Shown piece by piece: positions 51,384-60,834 of a stretch of 64,000 bases of DNA. How positions within the stretch are numbered: position 1 is the stretch's first letter; each line of letters starts with the position of its first letter. Source of the stretch: Verrucomicrobiales bacterium. GTDB taxonomy: Bacteria; Verrucomicrobiota; Verrucomicrobiia; Verrucomicrobiales; DEV007. The notes under the pieces are model-generated. The model was not told the DNA's origin. It saw only the letters and a list, made by a program, of their open reading frames with translations, and ran no database searches. The position numbers and the translations under genes were made by a program. Where the stretch lies: positions 124,001-188,000 of the forward strand of contig JAEUHH010000014.1 in NCBI GenBank assembly GCA_016795505.1, in the 5' to 3' direction.

Positions 51384-52403
51384 ATGATCGTCACATCCAT
51401 CGACTTCGAACGCGAGGGGAAGCAGCAGGGCTTCCTCCAGGTGCCCTATTCGCATAACCTGGGAGGCTGGGCCAATGTGATGATCCCCATCACCGTCATT
51501 GCGAACGGCGCGGGGCCGACGGTGCTGGTGCTGGGCGGAAACCATGGCGACGAGTATCAGGGCCAGATCGCCGGCATGAAGCTGGCCCGCGAACTGACGC
51601 CCGCGGATGTCACGGGGCGGCTCATCATCATCCCGTCGCTGAATTTTCCCGCCGCCCGCGCCGCGACCCGGCTGTCGCCACTCGACGGGATGAACATGAA
51701 CCGCGCCTTTCCCGGCGAGGCCGAGGGGCCGGTGACGAGCCAGATCGCCCATTATTTGCGGACGGTGCTGTTTCCCCTCAGTGAGGTGGTGATCGACATC
51801 CACTCGGGAGGTCGCAGCATGGAGTTCGTCCCCTGCGCCCACATGCATCTGGTGCCCGATCGGGCTCAGCGCGCCCGCATGTATGCCGCGATGCTGGCGT
51901 GGGGATGCGATTTCGGCTTTTTCTACGCGGACATCGCCGGGACAGGGCTGCTGCCGGTCGAGGCGGAAAACCAGGGCAAACTCGTGGTAACGACCGAACT
52001 GGGTGGGGGCGAGGCCATCCCGGCGTCGGTCCATCGTGTCGCCCAGGAGGGCCTGAGGAACGTGCTGATCCATGTGGGCCTGCTCCGTGGGGTCGAGCAG
52101 ACTCGTGCCGCTCTGGGCAAACCGCCCATCATCCTGACCATGGCGCTGAACCGCGAGGACTATCTGCTCGCGCCTGAGTCGGGCATCTTCGAGATCGCCG
52201 TGGATCTGGGCGGCTACGTCCGCCGGGGCGAGGCGGTCGGCTGGATCCACCACCTGGAGCGGCCGGATCGGGCTCCGGAGCCGGTCGTGGCTGCGGGGGA
52301 CGGCTACCTGATCACGATGCGCGCGCCCTGTCTGACCCAGCAGGGTGACTGCGTCGCGGTGATTGCCCAAACGGTCACGGAGGACGAAATACTCAACGCG
52401 TGA
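51384..52403 (+). CDS. Succinylglutamate desuccinylase/aspartoacylase-family deacylase
   Basis: 339 residues with the M14/AstE-AspA fold: VLVLGGNHGDEYQGQIAG (Zn His and Glu), LNMNRAFPG-type substrate motif (GMNMNRAFPGEAEG), VVIDIHSGG (Zn His), then VTTELGGG and a C-terminal beta-domain. DoeB-like enzymes of this family remove acyl groups from N-acyl diaminobutyrate or related N-acyl amino acids; the exact substrate is unknown. It starts 14 bases after the lactonase stop and overlaps the next gene by 4 bases (GTGA), suggesting coupled translation. Confidence 0.88.
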   Translation: MIVTSIDFEREGKQQGFLQVPYSHNLGGWANVMIPITVIANGAGPTVLVLGGNHGDEYQGQIAGMKLARELTPADVTGRLIIIPSLNFPAARAATRLSPLDGMNMNRAFPGEAEGPVTSQIAHYLRTVLFPLSEVVIDIHSGGRSMEFVPCAHMHLVPDRAQRARMYAAMLAWGCDFGFFYADIAGTGLLPVEAENQGKLVVTTELGGGEAIPASVHRVAQEGLRNVLIHVGLLRGVEQTRAALGKPPIILTMALNREDYLLAPESGIFEIAVDLGGYVRRGEAVGWIHHLERPDRAPEPVVAAGDGYLITMRAPCLTQQGDCVAVIAQTVTEDEILNA

Positions 52404-53650
52404 ATGCCGCCGGCACAGCCCCCATGACCGCAAAGCGGGCCGCCCTGCTCGTCGGGTTCATGTGGGTGGCTTACTTCCTCAACTACGCCGACCGCCAGGC
52501 CGTCTTTTCCATGACGGGCTCGCTGAAGGTGGACCTCGGCATGAGCGACACCCAGCTCGGGCTGATCGGCGCGATCTTTCTCTGGGTTTACGCGTTCGGT
52601 TGTCCCATCGCGGGGCAGATCGGCGACCGGTTCTCGAAGCGGCTGCTGGTGGTGATCAGCCTCGTGATCTGGAGCTTGGTGACGGTGGCGACGGGGTTTG
52701 CCGGCACGGCGGTGATGCTGCTGGTGCTGCGGGCGGCGATGGGCATCTCCGAGTCGCTCTTCATGCCCACGGCGGTCGCCCTGACGGCGAATGCGCATCC
52801 TCCGGAACTGCGCTCGCGTGCCGTGGCGGCGCTGACGACGGCCCAGATCGCCGGAACGGTCGGAGGCAGTTGGTTTGGCGGCTGGATGGCCGATCGCGGG
52901 GAGTGGCGCGCGGCGTTTTTCATTCTCGGCGCGGTAGGGGTGCTCTATGCGGTGCCCTATTTCCTCTTCCTCCGGCGGGTGGACGAGGCGCCGGCGGAAC
53001 CGGTGAAGTCGGGCGGAAGCGCCTTCGCCCTGCCGGTGCTGCTCCGGGTGCGGACCTTTCTGCTGCTCTGCGTGGTGTTTCCGGTCTTTGTCTTCGGCCT
53101 CTGGCTGCTCTATGGCTGGCTCCCGACGTTCTTGCGGGAAAAGTTCGCCCTCAGCCAGACGGATGCCGCCTTCAATGCGACGGTCTATCTTCAGGCGACC
53201 ACCGCCGTGGGCCTGCTCGGGGGCGGGGTGCTGGCTGACGCGCTCTACCGGCGCACCCGGGCCTCGCGCCTGTGGCTCATGACAGCGAGCCTGATCCTCT
53301 GCGCGCCCTGTCTGCACTATCTCGGCAGCAGTGACACGCTGATGGCTACGCGGGTCGCGGCGGCAGCGTTCGGACTCTTCAGCGGCCTGCTGATGGGCAA
53401 TATTTTCCCCGCCGCCTTCGAGGTGGTGCCGGCGGATACCCGCGCCTCGGCGGTGGGCGTGCTCAATTTCTGCGGCGGCATCATGTCCGGCTTTGCCACC
53501 CTGTTTGGCGGGGTGTGGAAGCAATCGCTCGGCATCGACCGCCTGCTCAGCCTGACGGGATTGGCTTATCTTCTCGCTGGTTTTGCCCTGGTGCTGGGCA
53601 TCCGGTTTCTATTTCCGCGGGATCACGCGCGCCTTACGACGGAGTCATGA
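52400..53650 (+). CDS. MFS transporter (anion/organic-acid-like)
   Basis: 416 residues with 12 membrane segments. The first is VAYFLNYADRQAVFSM, common in ACS/organic-anion MFS proteins; the loop 2-3 motif is GQIGDRFSKR and the loop 8-9 equivalent is GGGVLADALYRR. GTG 52400 overlaps the upstream stop by 4 bases, and its TGA overlaps the next ATG by 3 of 4 bases (ATGA). It probably imports the product of the secreted enzymes of the cluster; substrate not predictable. Confidence 0.87.
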   Translation: MNAAGTAPMTAKRAALLVGFMWVAYFLNYADRQAVFSMTGSLKVDLGMSDTQLGLIGAIFLWVYAFGCPIAGQIGDRFSKRLLVVISLVIWSLVTVATGFAGTAVMLLVLRAAMGISESLFMPTAVALTANAHPPELRSRAVAALTTAQIAGTVGGSWFGGWMADRGEWRAAFFILGAVGVLYAVPYFLFLRRVDEAPAEPVKSGGSAFALPVLLRVRTFLLLCVVFPVFVFGLWLLYGWLPTFLREKFALSQTDAAFNATVYLQATTAVGLLGGGVLADALYRRTRASRLWLMTASLILCAPCLHYLGSSDTLMATRVAAAAFGLFSGLLMGNIFPAAFEVVPADTRASAVGVLNFCGGIMSGFATLFGGVWKQSLGIDRLLSLTGLAYLLAGFALVLGIRFLFPRDHARLTTES

Positions 53651-54636
53651 CGGGCGATGTTCACAGAACTTTCGACAAAGCGGTCACCCGCCGGGGTATC
53701 CTCCGAGGCTCGGCCGCGGCGATGGCCGGGCTTTCGACGGTCGGCCGCGCGGCGGAGGCTTTGTCGTCGGTGACGCTTCGGGCCGGCGACCTCACCGCGA
53801 TCATCGGCGACAATTCCGCCGGCGAAGGACAGCGGGCTGGTTACAATGGTGTCTGGAGCCTGCGTCACGCGGCCGGCACCCGCAGCCTCTTCGTACCGGG
53901 CATCGCCGGATTGAATCTGGAGCACATCGTCACGGGTGAGCATTTGGAAAACAGCGACACCTTTTTTGAGCCTCGTCGCGCGCCCATGTCGTTGCGGCAG
54001 ATCGACGACGACTGTGTGGAGCTGCATCAGCCGCCGACCCCCACCTTCCATATCGAGAGTTGGACCCGCTTTCGTCTCGTCGCGCCGCACTACCTGGAGA
54101 TGGATTTTCGCTGCCGGGCGCACGAACCAGTCTTCCCGCGTGGCTACCTCTCTCTCTTCTGGGCCAGCTACATCAACGCTCCTGAGGACAAGAGCCTCTA
54201 TTTCCCCGGTGGACTCGATGGGCAACGGGGTTTCTGGACGCAGTTCTGCACCCAGTGGCACAACGATCAGAGCACCGTCCGCCACCGCGATGATCACTTC
54301 GAGATGACCTTTCCCGACGGGGGGCGGGACACGCTGTTCAAGAGTCTGTCCCGTCTGCGCTACGACGAGCCGTTGTTTTACGGGCACTTCGACGATCTGA
54401 TGTGGCTCGTCATGTTCGACCGGAGCGAGGGTATCCGCTTCACCCATTCGCCCAGCGGCGGCGGGGTGGACGCGAATTTGAAGACCACTCATCCCGCCTG
54501 GGATTTTCAGTTCCTGATCCAGCAACCCGAAGTGGCGAGGGATTACGGCTTCAAGGTCCGCACGGCTCTGCGCCCACGCTGTTCGCGCGCGGAAGTGTTG
54601 GGGGAATTCGAACAATGGAGGAAGACGCGGCCATGA
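53647..54636 (+). CDS. Tat-secreted protein of unknown function
   Basis: 329 residues from ATG 53647. Tat signal TRRGILRGSAAAMAGL, then an all-beta-looking domain with aromatic-rich strands (RAGYNGVWSLRHAA, YLEMDFRCRAHEPVFPRGYLSLFWASYINAPEDKSLYFPG, LFYGHFDDLMWLVMFDRSEGIRFTHSPSGGG). No named family recognised; the beta-sandwich look suggests carbohydrate or polymer binding. Coupled by ATGA overlaps both to the MFS gene before and the fusion gene after. Confidence 0.75.
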   Translation: MTGDVHRTFDKAVTRRGILRGSAAAMAGLSTVGRAAEALSSVTLRAGDLTAIIGDNSAGEGQRAGYNGVWSLRHAAGTRSLFVPGIAGLNLEHIVTGEHLENSDTFFEPRRAPMSLRQIDDDCVELHQPPTPTFHIESWTRFRLVAPHYLEMDFRCRAHEPVFPRGYLSLFWASYINAPEDKSLYFPGGLDGQRGFWTQFCTQWHNDQSTVRHRDDHFEMTFPDGGRDTLFKSLSRLRYDEPLFYGHFDDLMWLVMFDRSEGIRFTHSPSGGGVDANLKTTHPAWDFQFLIQQPEVARDYGFKVRTALRPRCSRAEVLGEFEQWRKTRP

Positions 54637-57482
54637 GGACGTTCCTGCTCCTGCCCGCCATCCTCCTGGCTGCCGCCGTCTCCCGCGGTGCGGATGACGC
54701 GTCACTGCGGGCGGCCGTCGCGAAGTCCCTGCCGCTGCTGGAGCGCAGCTCGGCCATCGCGATCACGGAACGGTCCCAGTGTTTCACCTGCCATCACACC
54801 GGCCTGCCGGTGATGACGTTCCTTGCCGCCCGCGACCGGGGGCTGACTATCGATGCGGCGAATCTCGAGACCCAGATCCGGTTCACGGCGGATTCCCTGG
54901 CCAGAGGCCGGGCGAACTACCTCCAGGGCAAAGGCCAGGGCGGAGCGGCGTTCATGGCTGGATCGGCTCTTTGGACCTTGATGCTGGGCGGGTGGCAGGC
55001 CGACGCGACCACGGAAGCGGTGGTGGAGTATCTGCTCGGTCATCAGCAGGAGCTGAACCACTGGGAGCCGCCATCCGTGCGGCCTCCGAGCGAGGAGAGC
55101 CCGTTCAGCGCCACCTATTTCGCCCTCGAGGGCATCCGCCACTATGCCAGCGCGGCTCAACAGTCCCGGCTGGCGGCCCGAGTCGCCTCCGCCCGTGCCT
55201 GGCTGGAGAGAACTCCGCCGCGGAACGTGGAGGACAAGGTCTTTCGGCTCCAAGCTCTGCGGACGGTGGGCGCGGATGTCGCGAGCGCCGTCGCCGACCT
55301 CCTCGGCGCCCAGCGGGCCGACGGCGGATGGGCCCAACTCGAAACCATGGACGCCGATGCCTACGCCACGGCCACCGCACTCGTCGCGCTGCACCGCGCG
55401 GGCGGGGTATCGGTCGCCGATGGAGCGTATCGACGCGGCATCGCCTGGCTGCTCGACGCCCAGCGGCCCGATGGCTCCTGGCACGTGGTTTCGCGCAGCG
55501 AACCGTTCCAGACCTACTTTGAGTCCGGCTATCCGCATGGCAAAGACCAGTTCATCTCCATCACTGCCGCCTGCTGGGCCACGACCGCCTTGCTGGATGC
55601 CCTGGGGACGCAGACCACGCGGGCGGACACCATCCGCGTGCCAGAGGGGTTCAAAAGCATCCAAGCCGCGATCGATGCAGCCGGGCCGGGCGTAACCATC
55701 CTGGTTGCTCCGGGCACCTACCGGGAGCGGATACGGCTGAAGCCCGGCATCACCGTCCGGAGCGACGGCGGCGATGACAAGGGAAAGTCCGGGCTGCGGC
55801 GCGCGGAAGCGACGATCCTCGATCATCCCGATGGAAGTGGCCCGGGTGTCCAGATGGCTGAAGGGGCCATCCTCGACGGCTTCACCATCACCGGCGTCGG
55901 CATCTACGATGGAAAGCTCTGGGACCATCACTTTGACACCCAGGGCAATGAACAATCGCACGATCCCATCGGGGGGGACGGGGTGCCGGGCATCGCTGTC
56001 CCCGTCACCTGCGAAGTGCGGAATAATATCGTCCACCACATTGGGTACACCGGCATCGCCGTCACCGGAGGGTCGCCGCTCATCGCCGGCAATGTCTGCC
56101 ATCGCAATATGGGCGGCGGCATCGGTGCCATGAATGGATCGACCGCCACCATCGAGGAAAACAGTTGTTTCGAGAATTTTTACGCGGGGATCGGATGCGA
56201 GGGCTCGAGTCCCCTCATTCGGAACAACACCTGCCACGACAATATCCGCGCCGGTATTGGCATCAGCGAGGGATCGTCGCCGAAAGTCACCGGCAACCGC
56301 TGCTTCCGGAATCGGCGTGCCGGGATCGGTATTCGCACGGGGGGCGACACGCGGCCGGTGGTGGAGGGAAACGAGTGTCGCGAGAACCACATGGCGGGCA
56401 TCGGTATCGAGGAAGGGGCGCAGCCAAAGATCTTGGGTAATCGGCTCATCGGCAACAAGCTCGTCGCCATCGGCGTCGGCGGCGGTTCGAGAGCCGTGAT
56501 CACGGGCAACGAGATCGCGCGTGAGGATGGCGTGCCTCCCCTGATCGCCGTGCTGGAGGACTCGCATGCCACGATCGAAGGCAATACGCTCAAAGGTGGC
56601 GGGGTGGCCGCGATTGTCGTCAGAGGTTCCGCCGACATTACCCGGAATCATTACGTCACCCCTGTGCCTGAGAAGCGCATCCTCTCCTTCGATGGCGCAT
56701 CCGTGACCGAGACGGAGAACCAGATTCTCACCGACGTCGTCTTCCGATCCGACCTCGACGGCACCGAGCAGCGCTATGTCGAACTCATCCCCGACGATGA
56801 CCAGCCCGGTCAGACCCGCGACGTGGTGCTGGCCTTCCACGGCCACGGCGCGGACCGCTGGCAGTTCATCCGCGACGCGCGGGGCGAGTGCCGGGGCGTG
56901 CGCGACATGGCGGCGCGGTTTGGGCTGATCATGGTGTCGCCGGATTACCGCGCCCGGACCTCGTGGATGGGGCCGAAAGCCGAGGCCGATGTGGTGCAGA
57001 TCATCGCGGAACTGAAGCGCCGCCATCGGATCGGCCGCGTCTTTCTCGCCGGTGGATCGATGGGTGGCACGGCGGTGCTGACGTTTGCGGTCAGGCATCC
57101 GGAGGCAATCGCTGGCGTTTGCAGCCTGAACGGCATCGCCAATCTCGTTGGTTATGATAAATTCCAGGAGGCCCGGACGGAGTCCTACGGAGGCACGCCC
57201 GCCGAGGTGCCGGAGGAGTACCGGGGCCGCAGCGCGCTGTATTTTCCCGAAGCGTTCACGATGCCGGTGGCGTTCACGACCGGCGGTCGTGACGAGGTCG
57301 TGCCGCCGCAGAGCGTCCTCGCGCTGGCGGACCGGCTGAAGCGGGACGGGCGCCGGGTGCTGCTGATTCACCGCGAGACGGGCGGCCACGCCACCACCTA
57401 CGAGGACACCGTGTCTGCCCTGGAATTTGTGCTCCGGGAGGCGGGAAGCCGCCCGGTCAATCCCCCTACAACCCAGCCATGA
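54633..57482 (+). CDS. Secreted three-part protein: CxxCH/alpha-toroid + beta-helix + esterase
   Basis: 949 residues from ATG 54633, which overlaps the upstream stop (ATGA). Residues 1-20 are a signal peptide. C50-FT-CH (SQCFTCHHTGLPV) opens a squalene-cyclase/prenyltransferase-like alpha/alpha toroid to about 330 (AQRADGGWAQLE, LLDAQRPDGSWHV). About 334-700 is a right-handed parallel beta-helix with AGIG-xxx-GSxPxxxGNxCxxN rungs. About 715-945 is an alpha/beta hydrolase with AFHGHGADR, GGSMGG (nucleophile Ser), GGRDEVVPP and GGHATTY (His). Each part is known alone; the three together in one chain are unusual. Probably a secreted enzyme that binds and deacylates a complex substrate. Confidence 0.8.
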   Translation: MRTFLLLPAILLAAAVSRGADDASLRAAVAKSLPLLERSSAIAITERSQCFTCHHTGLPVMTFLAARDRGLTIDAANLETQIRFTADSLARGRANYLQGKGQGGAAFMAGSALWTLMLGGWQADATTEAVVEYLLGHQQELNHWEPPSVRPPSEESPFSATYFALEGIRHYASAAQQSRLAARVASARAWLERTPPRNVEDKVFRLQALRTVGADVASAVADLLGAQRADGGWAQLETMDADAYATATALVALHRAGGVSVADGAYRRGIAWLLDAQRPDGSWHVVSRSEPFQTYFESGYPHGKDQFISITAACWATTALLDALGTQTTRADTIRVPEGFKSIQAAIDAAGPGVTILVAPGTYRERIRLKPGITVRSDGGDDKGKSGLRRAEATILDHPDGSGPGVQMAEGAILDGFTITGVGIYDGKLWDHHFDTQGNEQSHDPIGGDGVPGIAVPVTCEVRNNIVHHIGYTGIAVTGGSPLIAGNVCHRNMGGGIGAMNGSTATIEENSCFENFYAGIGCEGSSPLIRNNTCHDNIRAGIGISEGSSPKVTGNRCFRNRRAGIGIRTGGDTRPVVEGNECRENHMAGIGIEEGAQPKILGNRLIGNKLVAIGVGGGSRAVITGNEIAREDGVPPLIAVLEDSHATIEGNTLKGGGVAAIVVRGSADITRNHYVTPVPEKRILSFDGASVTETENQILTDVVFRSDLDGTEQRYVELIPDDDQPGQTRDVVLAFHGHGADRWQFIRDARGECRGVRDMAARFGLIMVSPDYRARTSWMGPKAEADVVQIIAELKRRHRIGRVFLAGGSMGGTAVLTFAVRHPEAIAGVCSLNGIANLVGYDKFQEARTESYGGTPAEVPEEYRGRSALYFPEAFTMPVAFTTGGRDEVVPPQSVLALADRLKRDGRRVLLIHRETGGHATTYEDTVSALEFVLREAGSRPVNPPTTQP

Positions 57483-58978
57483 CCCGCATCCTCATCGCCG
57501 AATGCAAACAGGAGGTCTCGACCTTCAATCCCCACTTGAGCCGCCGCGACGACTTCGGCATCCGCCGGGGGCGCGAATTGCTCGATTACCACCGCACGGT
57601 TCGGAACGAAATCGGCGGCGCGCTCAGTGTCTTCGACGCCGATCCAGAGGTTGAACTGGTGCCGGCCTACAGCGCGTTTTTCATCACCTCGGGCGGCACG
57701 CTGGCAAAGGCGGATTGGGAAGTGATGGCAGCCGAATTTCTCGATGAGATTCGCCGGGCGCCCCCGGTGGACGGCGTGTATTTCTGCATGCACGGCGCCA
57801 TGGCCAGCGAGGAGGAACTCGATCCCGAAGGATGGCTGCTGGCCGAGACGCGGAAGATCCTCGGAGAGGCGGTGCCGATCGTGGTGTCGCTCGATCTCCA
57901 CGGCATCCTGACGGATCGCATGGTCGAGCACAGCGACGCCATCGTCGCCTATCACACCTATCCCCACGTCGATTTTTTCGAGACCGGCCAGCGCGCCGCC
58001 CGATTGCTGCGCCGGATCGTCGTCGGGGAAGTGCGCCCCGTCACCGCCAAGATCGCCATCCCCGCGCTGGTGCGGGGCGACGAACTCATCACCGCGACCG
58101 GCTCCTTCGGCGAGTGCATCCGGCTCGCCCAGGCAGCCGAGACCGGTCCGCGCGGGCTGTCTGCGGGGATGTTCATTGGGAATCCCTTCACCGACGTGCC
58201 GTCCCTGCAAACTTACAGCTTTGTGGTGACGGATGACGATCCCGAGTTGGCCGAGCGGGAGGCGCGCCGCATCGCCGATTGCTTCTGGTCACACCACGAG
58301 AAAATGCGCGTCCCGCTGAAGTCACTCGACGAGATGACTGAGATCCTGTGCTCACATCGGGGCGGCGGTACCATCGCGATCGTTGATGCCGCGGACGCGA
58401 CCAGTTCCGGGGCGTCCGGCGACAGCAATGCCGTGCTGCGCGCCCTGATGGCGGCCGGCTACCGGGGGCGACTGTTGCTGCCGATCGTCGATGAGGCGGC
58501 GGCCCGACAGGCTTTTGCCGCCGGTATTGGCGCCACCATCACCACGACGGTCGGCGGGTCGCTCGATCCAGATCGATTCACCCCGCTGGAGATCACCGCG
58601 ACGGTGCGCCTGCTGGCCGATGGACGCTTTCGCAGCGAATCCTTCGGCGAGGAGTGGCTGGCCGGCCCCACCGCTGTGCTGGAGGCGGGGGGTGTCACCC
58701 TCGTGGTCGGCAGCCGGGCGGTGAATCTCTACGACCGCTCATTTTTCCTCCGCCACGGGCAGGACCCGCGCCTTTTCGACGCCGTCGTGGTGAAATCCCC
58801 GCACTGCCAGCCCCACATGTACGCCGACTGGTGCGTGCGAATGGTGAATGTCGACGCGCCGGGGTCCTCCAGCGCCAATCTGCCCTATCTGGGGCACACC
58901 CGCTGCCGGCGGCCGATCTTCCCGCTCGATCCCGATGTGCGCTTCGAGGCGCAGCCGGTGATTTTCCGCCGCCGCTGA
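57479..58978 (+). CDS. M81 family metallopeptidase (MlrC/microcystinase C-like)
   Basis: 499 residues. The M81/MlrC N-terminal domain shows AECKQEVSTFNP, VDGVYFCMHGAMASE, VVSLDLHGILTDRM and AYHTYPHVDFFETGQRA, matching the Zn-binding Asp and His residues; the C-terminal MlrC domain has IVDAADATSSGASGDSNAVLRAL and VVVKSPHCQPHMYADW. MlrC hydrolyses linear tetrapeptides or similar small amide substrates; the physiological substrate here is not microcystin-specific. ATG 57479 overlaps the upstream stop by 4 bases. The last gene of the tightly overlapped set. Confidence 0.9.
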   Translation: MTRILIAECKQEVSTFNPHLSRRDDFGIRRGRELLDYHRTVRNEIGGALSVFDADPEVELVPAYSAFFITSGGTLAKADWEVMAAEFLDEIRRAPPVDGVYFCMHGAMASEEELDPEGWLLAETRKILGEAVPIVVSLDLHGILTDRMVEHSDAIVAYHTYPHVDFFETGQRAARLLRRIVVGEVRPVTAKIAIPALVRGDELITATGSFGECIRLAQAAETGPRGLSAGMFIGNPFTDVPSLQTYSFVVTDDDPELAEREARRIADCFWSHHEKMRVPLKSLDEMTEILCSHRGGGTIAIVDAADATSSGASGDSNAVLRALMAAGYRGRLLLPIVDEAAARQAFAAGIGATITTTVGGSLDPDRFTPLEITATVRLLADGRFRSESFGEEWLAGPTAVLEAGGVTLVVGSRAVNLYDRSFFLRHGQDPRLFDAVVVKSPHCQPHMYADWCVRMVNVDAPGSSSANLPYLGHTRCRRPIFPLDPDVRFEAQPVIFRRR

Positions 58979-59036
58979 CTCACCCGGCGCGAATGTGGCA
59001 TTTTCAGCGGAATCGCTTCTGTGTACGATGCCTGCC

Positions 59037-59894
59037 ATGATTGATCGACGCTCCCTCCTGCGCGCGTCCGGCTTCGCCCTCGGCGCCGGATCGCTCTTCT
59101 CCGCCGCCCCGGCCCTCCAGGCCGGACAATTCACCGGCAAGATCCGGAAATCCCTGAAGTGGGGCATGGTCTCCCAACGGGCGGACCTGCCGCTCGTCGA
59201 GGTATTCAAAAAGCTGCGCGAGTGCGGCTACGAGGGGGTCGAGCCCAGTCTCGCCGATGTCCCCGAGGGCGAAGCCGATGCCTGGGTGGCCGCCAGCCGG
59301 GAGAGCGGGCTCATCATCGACGGCACCGTGGCCGGCCGGACCAGCGATCTGGGCGCCGGCATCGACCTGACCAAAAAGCTGGGTGGCGACTCCATGCTCG
59401 TGGTGGCCCGCTACGACCAGAAGCAGCCCATCCAGCCGCAGTGGGACCGCGCCCGCGACGAGTTGAAGGCCGTGGCACCCCAAGCCGAGAAGCAGGGTGT
59501 GAAACTGCTCGTCGAGAACGTCTGGGCCACCTACCTGATCAGCCCCTTCGACATGGCCCGGTTCATCGACGAGATCGGCCATCCCTGGGTGCAGGTCCAC
59601 TTCGACATTGGCAACATGGTTCGCTGGGGCGTGCCCGAGCACTGGGCCCAGATCCTTGGTAAACGTTCCCAGAAGCTCGATATCAAGGAGTACGACCTGA
59701 AGAAAGCCATGAGCGAAGGCATGGGCAAGGGTTTCAGCGTGCCGCTCGGCGAGGGCAGCATCAACTGGGCCGCCGTCCGCGAGGAACTCGCCAAGATCGA
59801 GTTCACCGGCTGGGCCGCCGCCGAAGTCGCCGGTGGGGACTGGGCCTACCTCACCGATGTGGCCAAACGGATGGACCGGGTGTTGGACTTGTGA
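59037..59894 (+). CDS. Tat-signal sugar phosphate isomerase/epimerase-like TIM barrel
   Basis: 285 residues. RR-type signal MIDRRSLLRASGFALGAG, then the xylose-isomerase-like TIM barrel: LVEVFKKLRECGYEGVEPS, KLLVENVWATYLISPFDMARFIDEI, VQVHFDIGNMVRWGV, KEYDLKK, FTGWAAAEV, giving the metal-binding Glu/Asp/His/Glu set. Exported members of this fold are common in PVC bacteria and act on free sugars or inositol-like compounds; the reaction here is unknown. 58 bases after the M81 gene. Confidence 0.85.
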   Translation: MIDRRSLLRASGFALGAGSLFSAAPALQAGQFTGKIRKSLKWGMVSQRADLPLVEVFKKLRECGYEGVEPSLADVPEGEADAWVAASRESGLIIDGTVAGRTSDLGAGIDLTKKLGGDSMLVVARYDQKQPIQPQWDRARDELKAVAPQAEKQGVKLLVENVWATYLISPFDMARFIDEIGHPWVQVHFDIGNMVRWGVPEHWAQILGKRSQKLDIKEYDLKKAMSEGMGKGFSVPLGEGSINWAAVREELAKIEFTGWAAAEVAGGDWAYLTDVAKRMDRVLDL

Positions 59895-59980
59895 GAGAGC
59901 CAGGAAGACAAAATCATGAATGGGTGAATCATGCCTTTTTGCTCCGGTCCGAACGCCGACAGATTCCGCCTCCGAATAAA

Positions 59981-59996
59981 GTAAGCGTCAGCTTAC
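59981..59996. promoter_or_regulatory. Small inverted repeat before the HpaI-like aldolase gene
   Basis: GTAAGC-GTCA-GCTTAC is a 6-bp perfect dyad in the 130-bp gap between the TIM-barrel and aldolase genes, 29 bases before the ATG. It could be an operator or simple hairpin. It is the only clear signal in this part of the cluster. Confidence 0.3.
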
Positions 59997-60024
59997 CCAT
60001 CTGAATCCCCCAATCCTGATTCCC

Positions 60025-60810
60025 ATGCCCACTCCCAAACCCGGCCGCCTCCTCAAAGACAAGCTCCAGCAGGGCGACACCGTCTATGGCACCCTGATCC
60101 AGCATGCCGTCACGCCGGCGATGGTGGATTTCCTGCCTGAAGGCGCGCTCGATTTTGTCATTGTCACCGCCGAGCACAACGCTCTCGACATCGCCGACTT
60201 CCTGCCGCTCCGCTACGCGCTGGCCGCCAAGGGCATCGCCTGCCTCGCCCGGACCCATAGTCGGAGTTCGCCCGACGACGTGGCCAAGGTGTGCGACTCC
60301 TTCGACGGCGTGGTCATCCCCTACGTCGAGGATGTCGAGCTGTGCAAACGGCTCGCCGCCGCCGCCATCTACCGACCGCTCAAGGGCGAGGCGCTCGAGC
60401 GGGTCATCACCGAGGGAAAATGGCCGAGCGAAAAGACCCGGCAGTACGTCACCGGCGAGAAGTGCGCCGACACCCTCTTCATTCCCATGATCGAATCGGT
60501 CAAAGGCGTGGAGAACCTCGACGCCATCTGCGCCATTCCCGGCGTGGACGCCCTCTTCGTCGGGCCGAACGACATGACCACCAACATGGGCATTCCCAAC
60601 GAATACGACCATCCCGATCTCATCGCCATGCTCCAGAAAGTGATCGACGCCGGCGACCGTCGGCACATCGCGGCCGGCTGCTGGTTCGGAAAGCTGGAGC
60701 AGGCCCAGCGCACCATCCGCCAGGGCGCCCGGCTGGTGGTCTTTTCGAACGACGCCGTGCTACTGCAGAGCGCCATCGCCTCCGCCTTTGGCGAATTGAA
60801 AAAAGCCTGA
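60025..60810 (+). CDS. HpcH/HpaI-family class II aldolase
   Basis: 261 residues without a signal peptide. Family pieces: GDTVYGTLIQHAVTPAMVDFL, LDFVIVTAEHNALDIADF, FDGVVIPYVEDVELCK, FIPMIESVKGVENLDAI (metal Glu) and GVDALFVGPNDMTTNMG (metal Asp). HpaI-type enzymes cleave 4-hydroxy-2-oxo acids to pyruvate or oxaloacetate plus an aldehyde. A cytosolic aldolase here would finish degradation of whatever the cluster imports; this is inference. Confidence 0.88.
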   Translation: MPTPKPGRLLKDKLQQGDTVYGTLIQHAVTPAMVDFLPEGALDFVIVTAEHNALDIADFLPLRYALAAKGIACLARTHSRSSPDDVAKVCDSFDGVVIPYVEDVELCKRLAAAAIYRPLKGEALERVITEGKWPSEKTRQYVTGEKCADTLFIPMIESVKGVENLDAICAIPGVDALFVGPNDMTTNMGIPNEYDHPDLIAMLQKVIDAGDRRHIAAGCWFGKLEQAQRTIRQGARLVVFSNDAVLLQSAIASAFGELKKA

Positions 60811-60834
60811 TCTGCCACCCTTTCCCCGCTTTCG

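Noticed and set aside
54702-57389. A minus-strand open frame of about 900 codons opposite the fusion gene
   Set aside because: No homology-like motifs; the plus strand carries clear toroid, beta-helix and esterase motifs.
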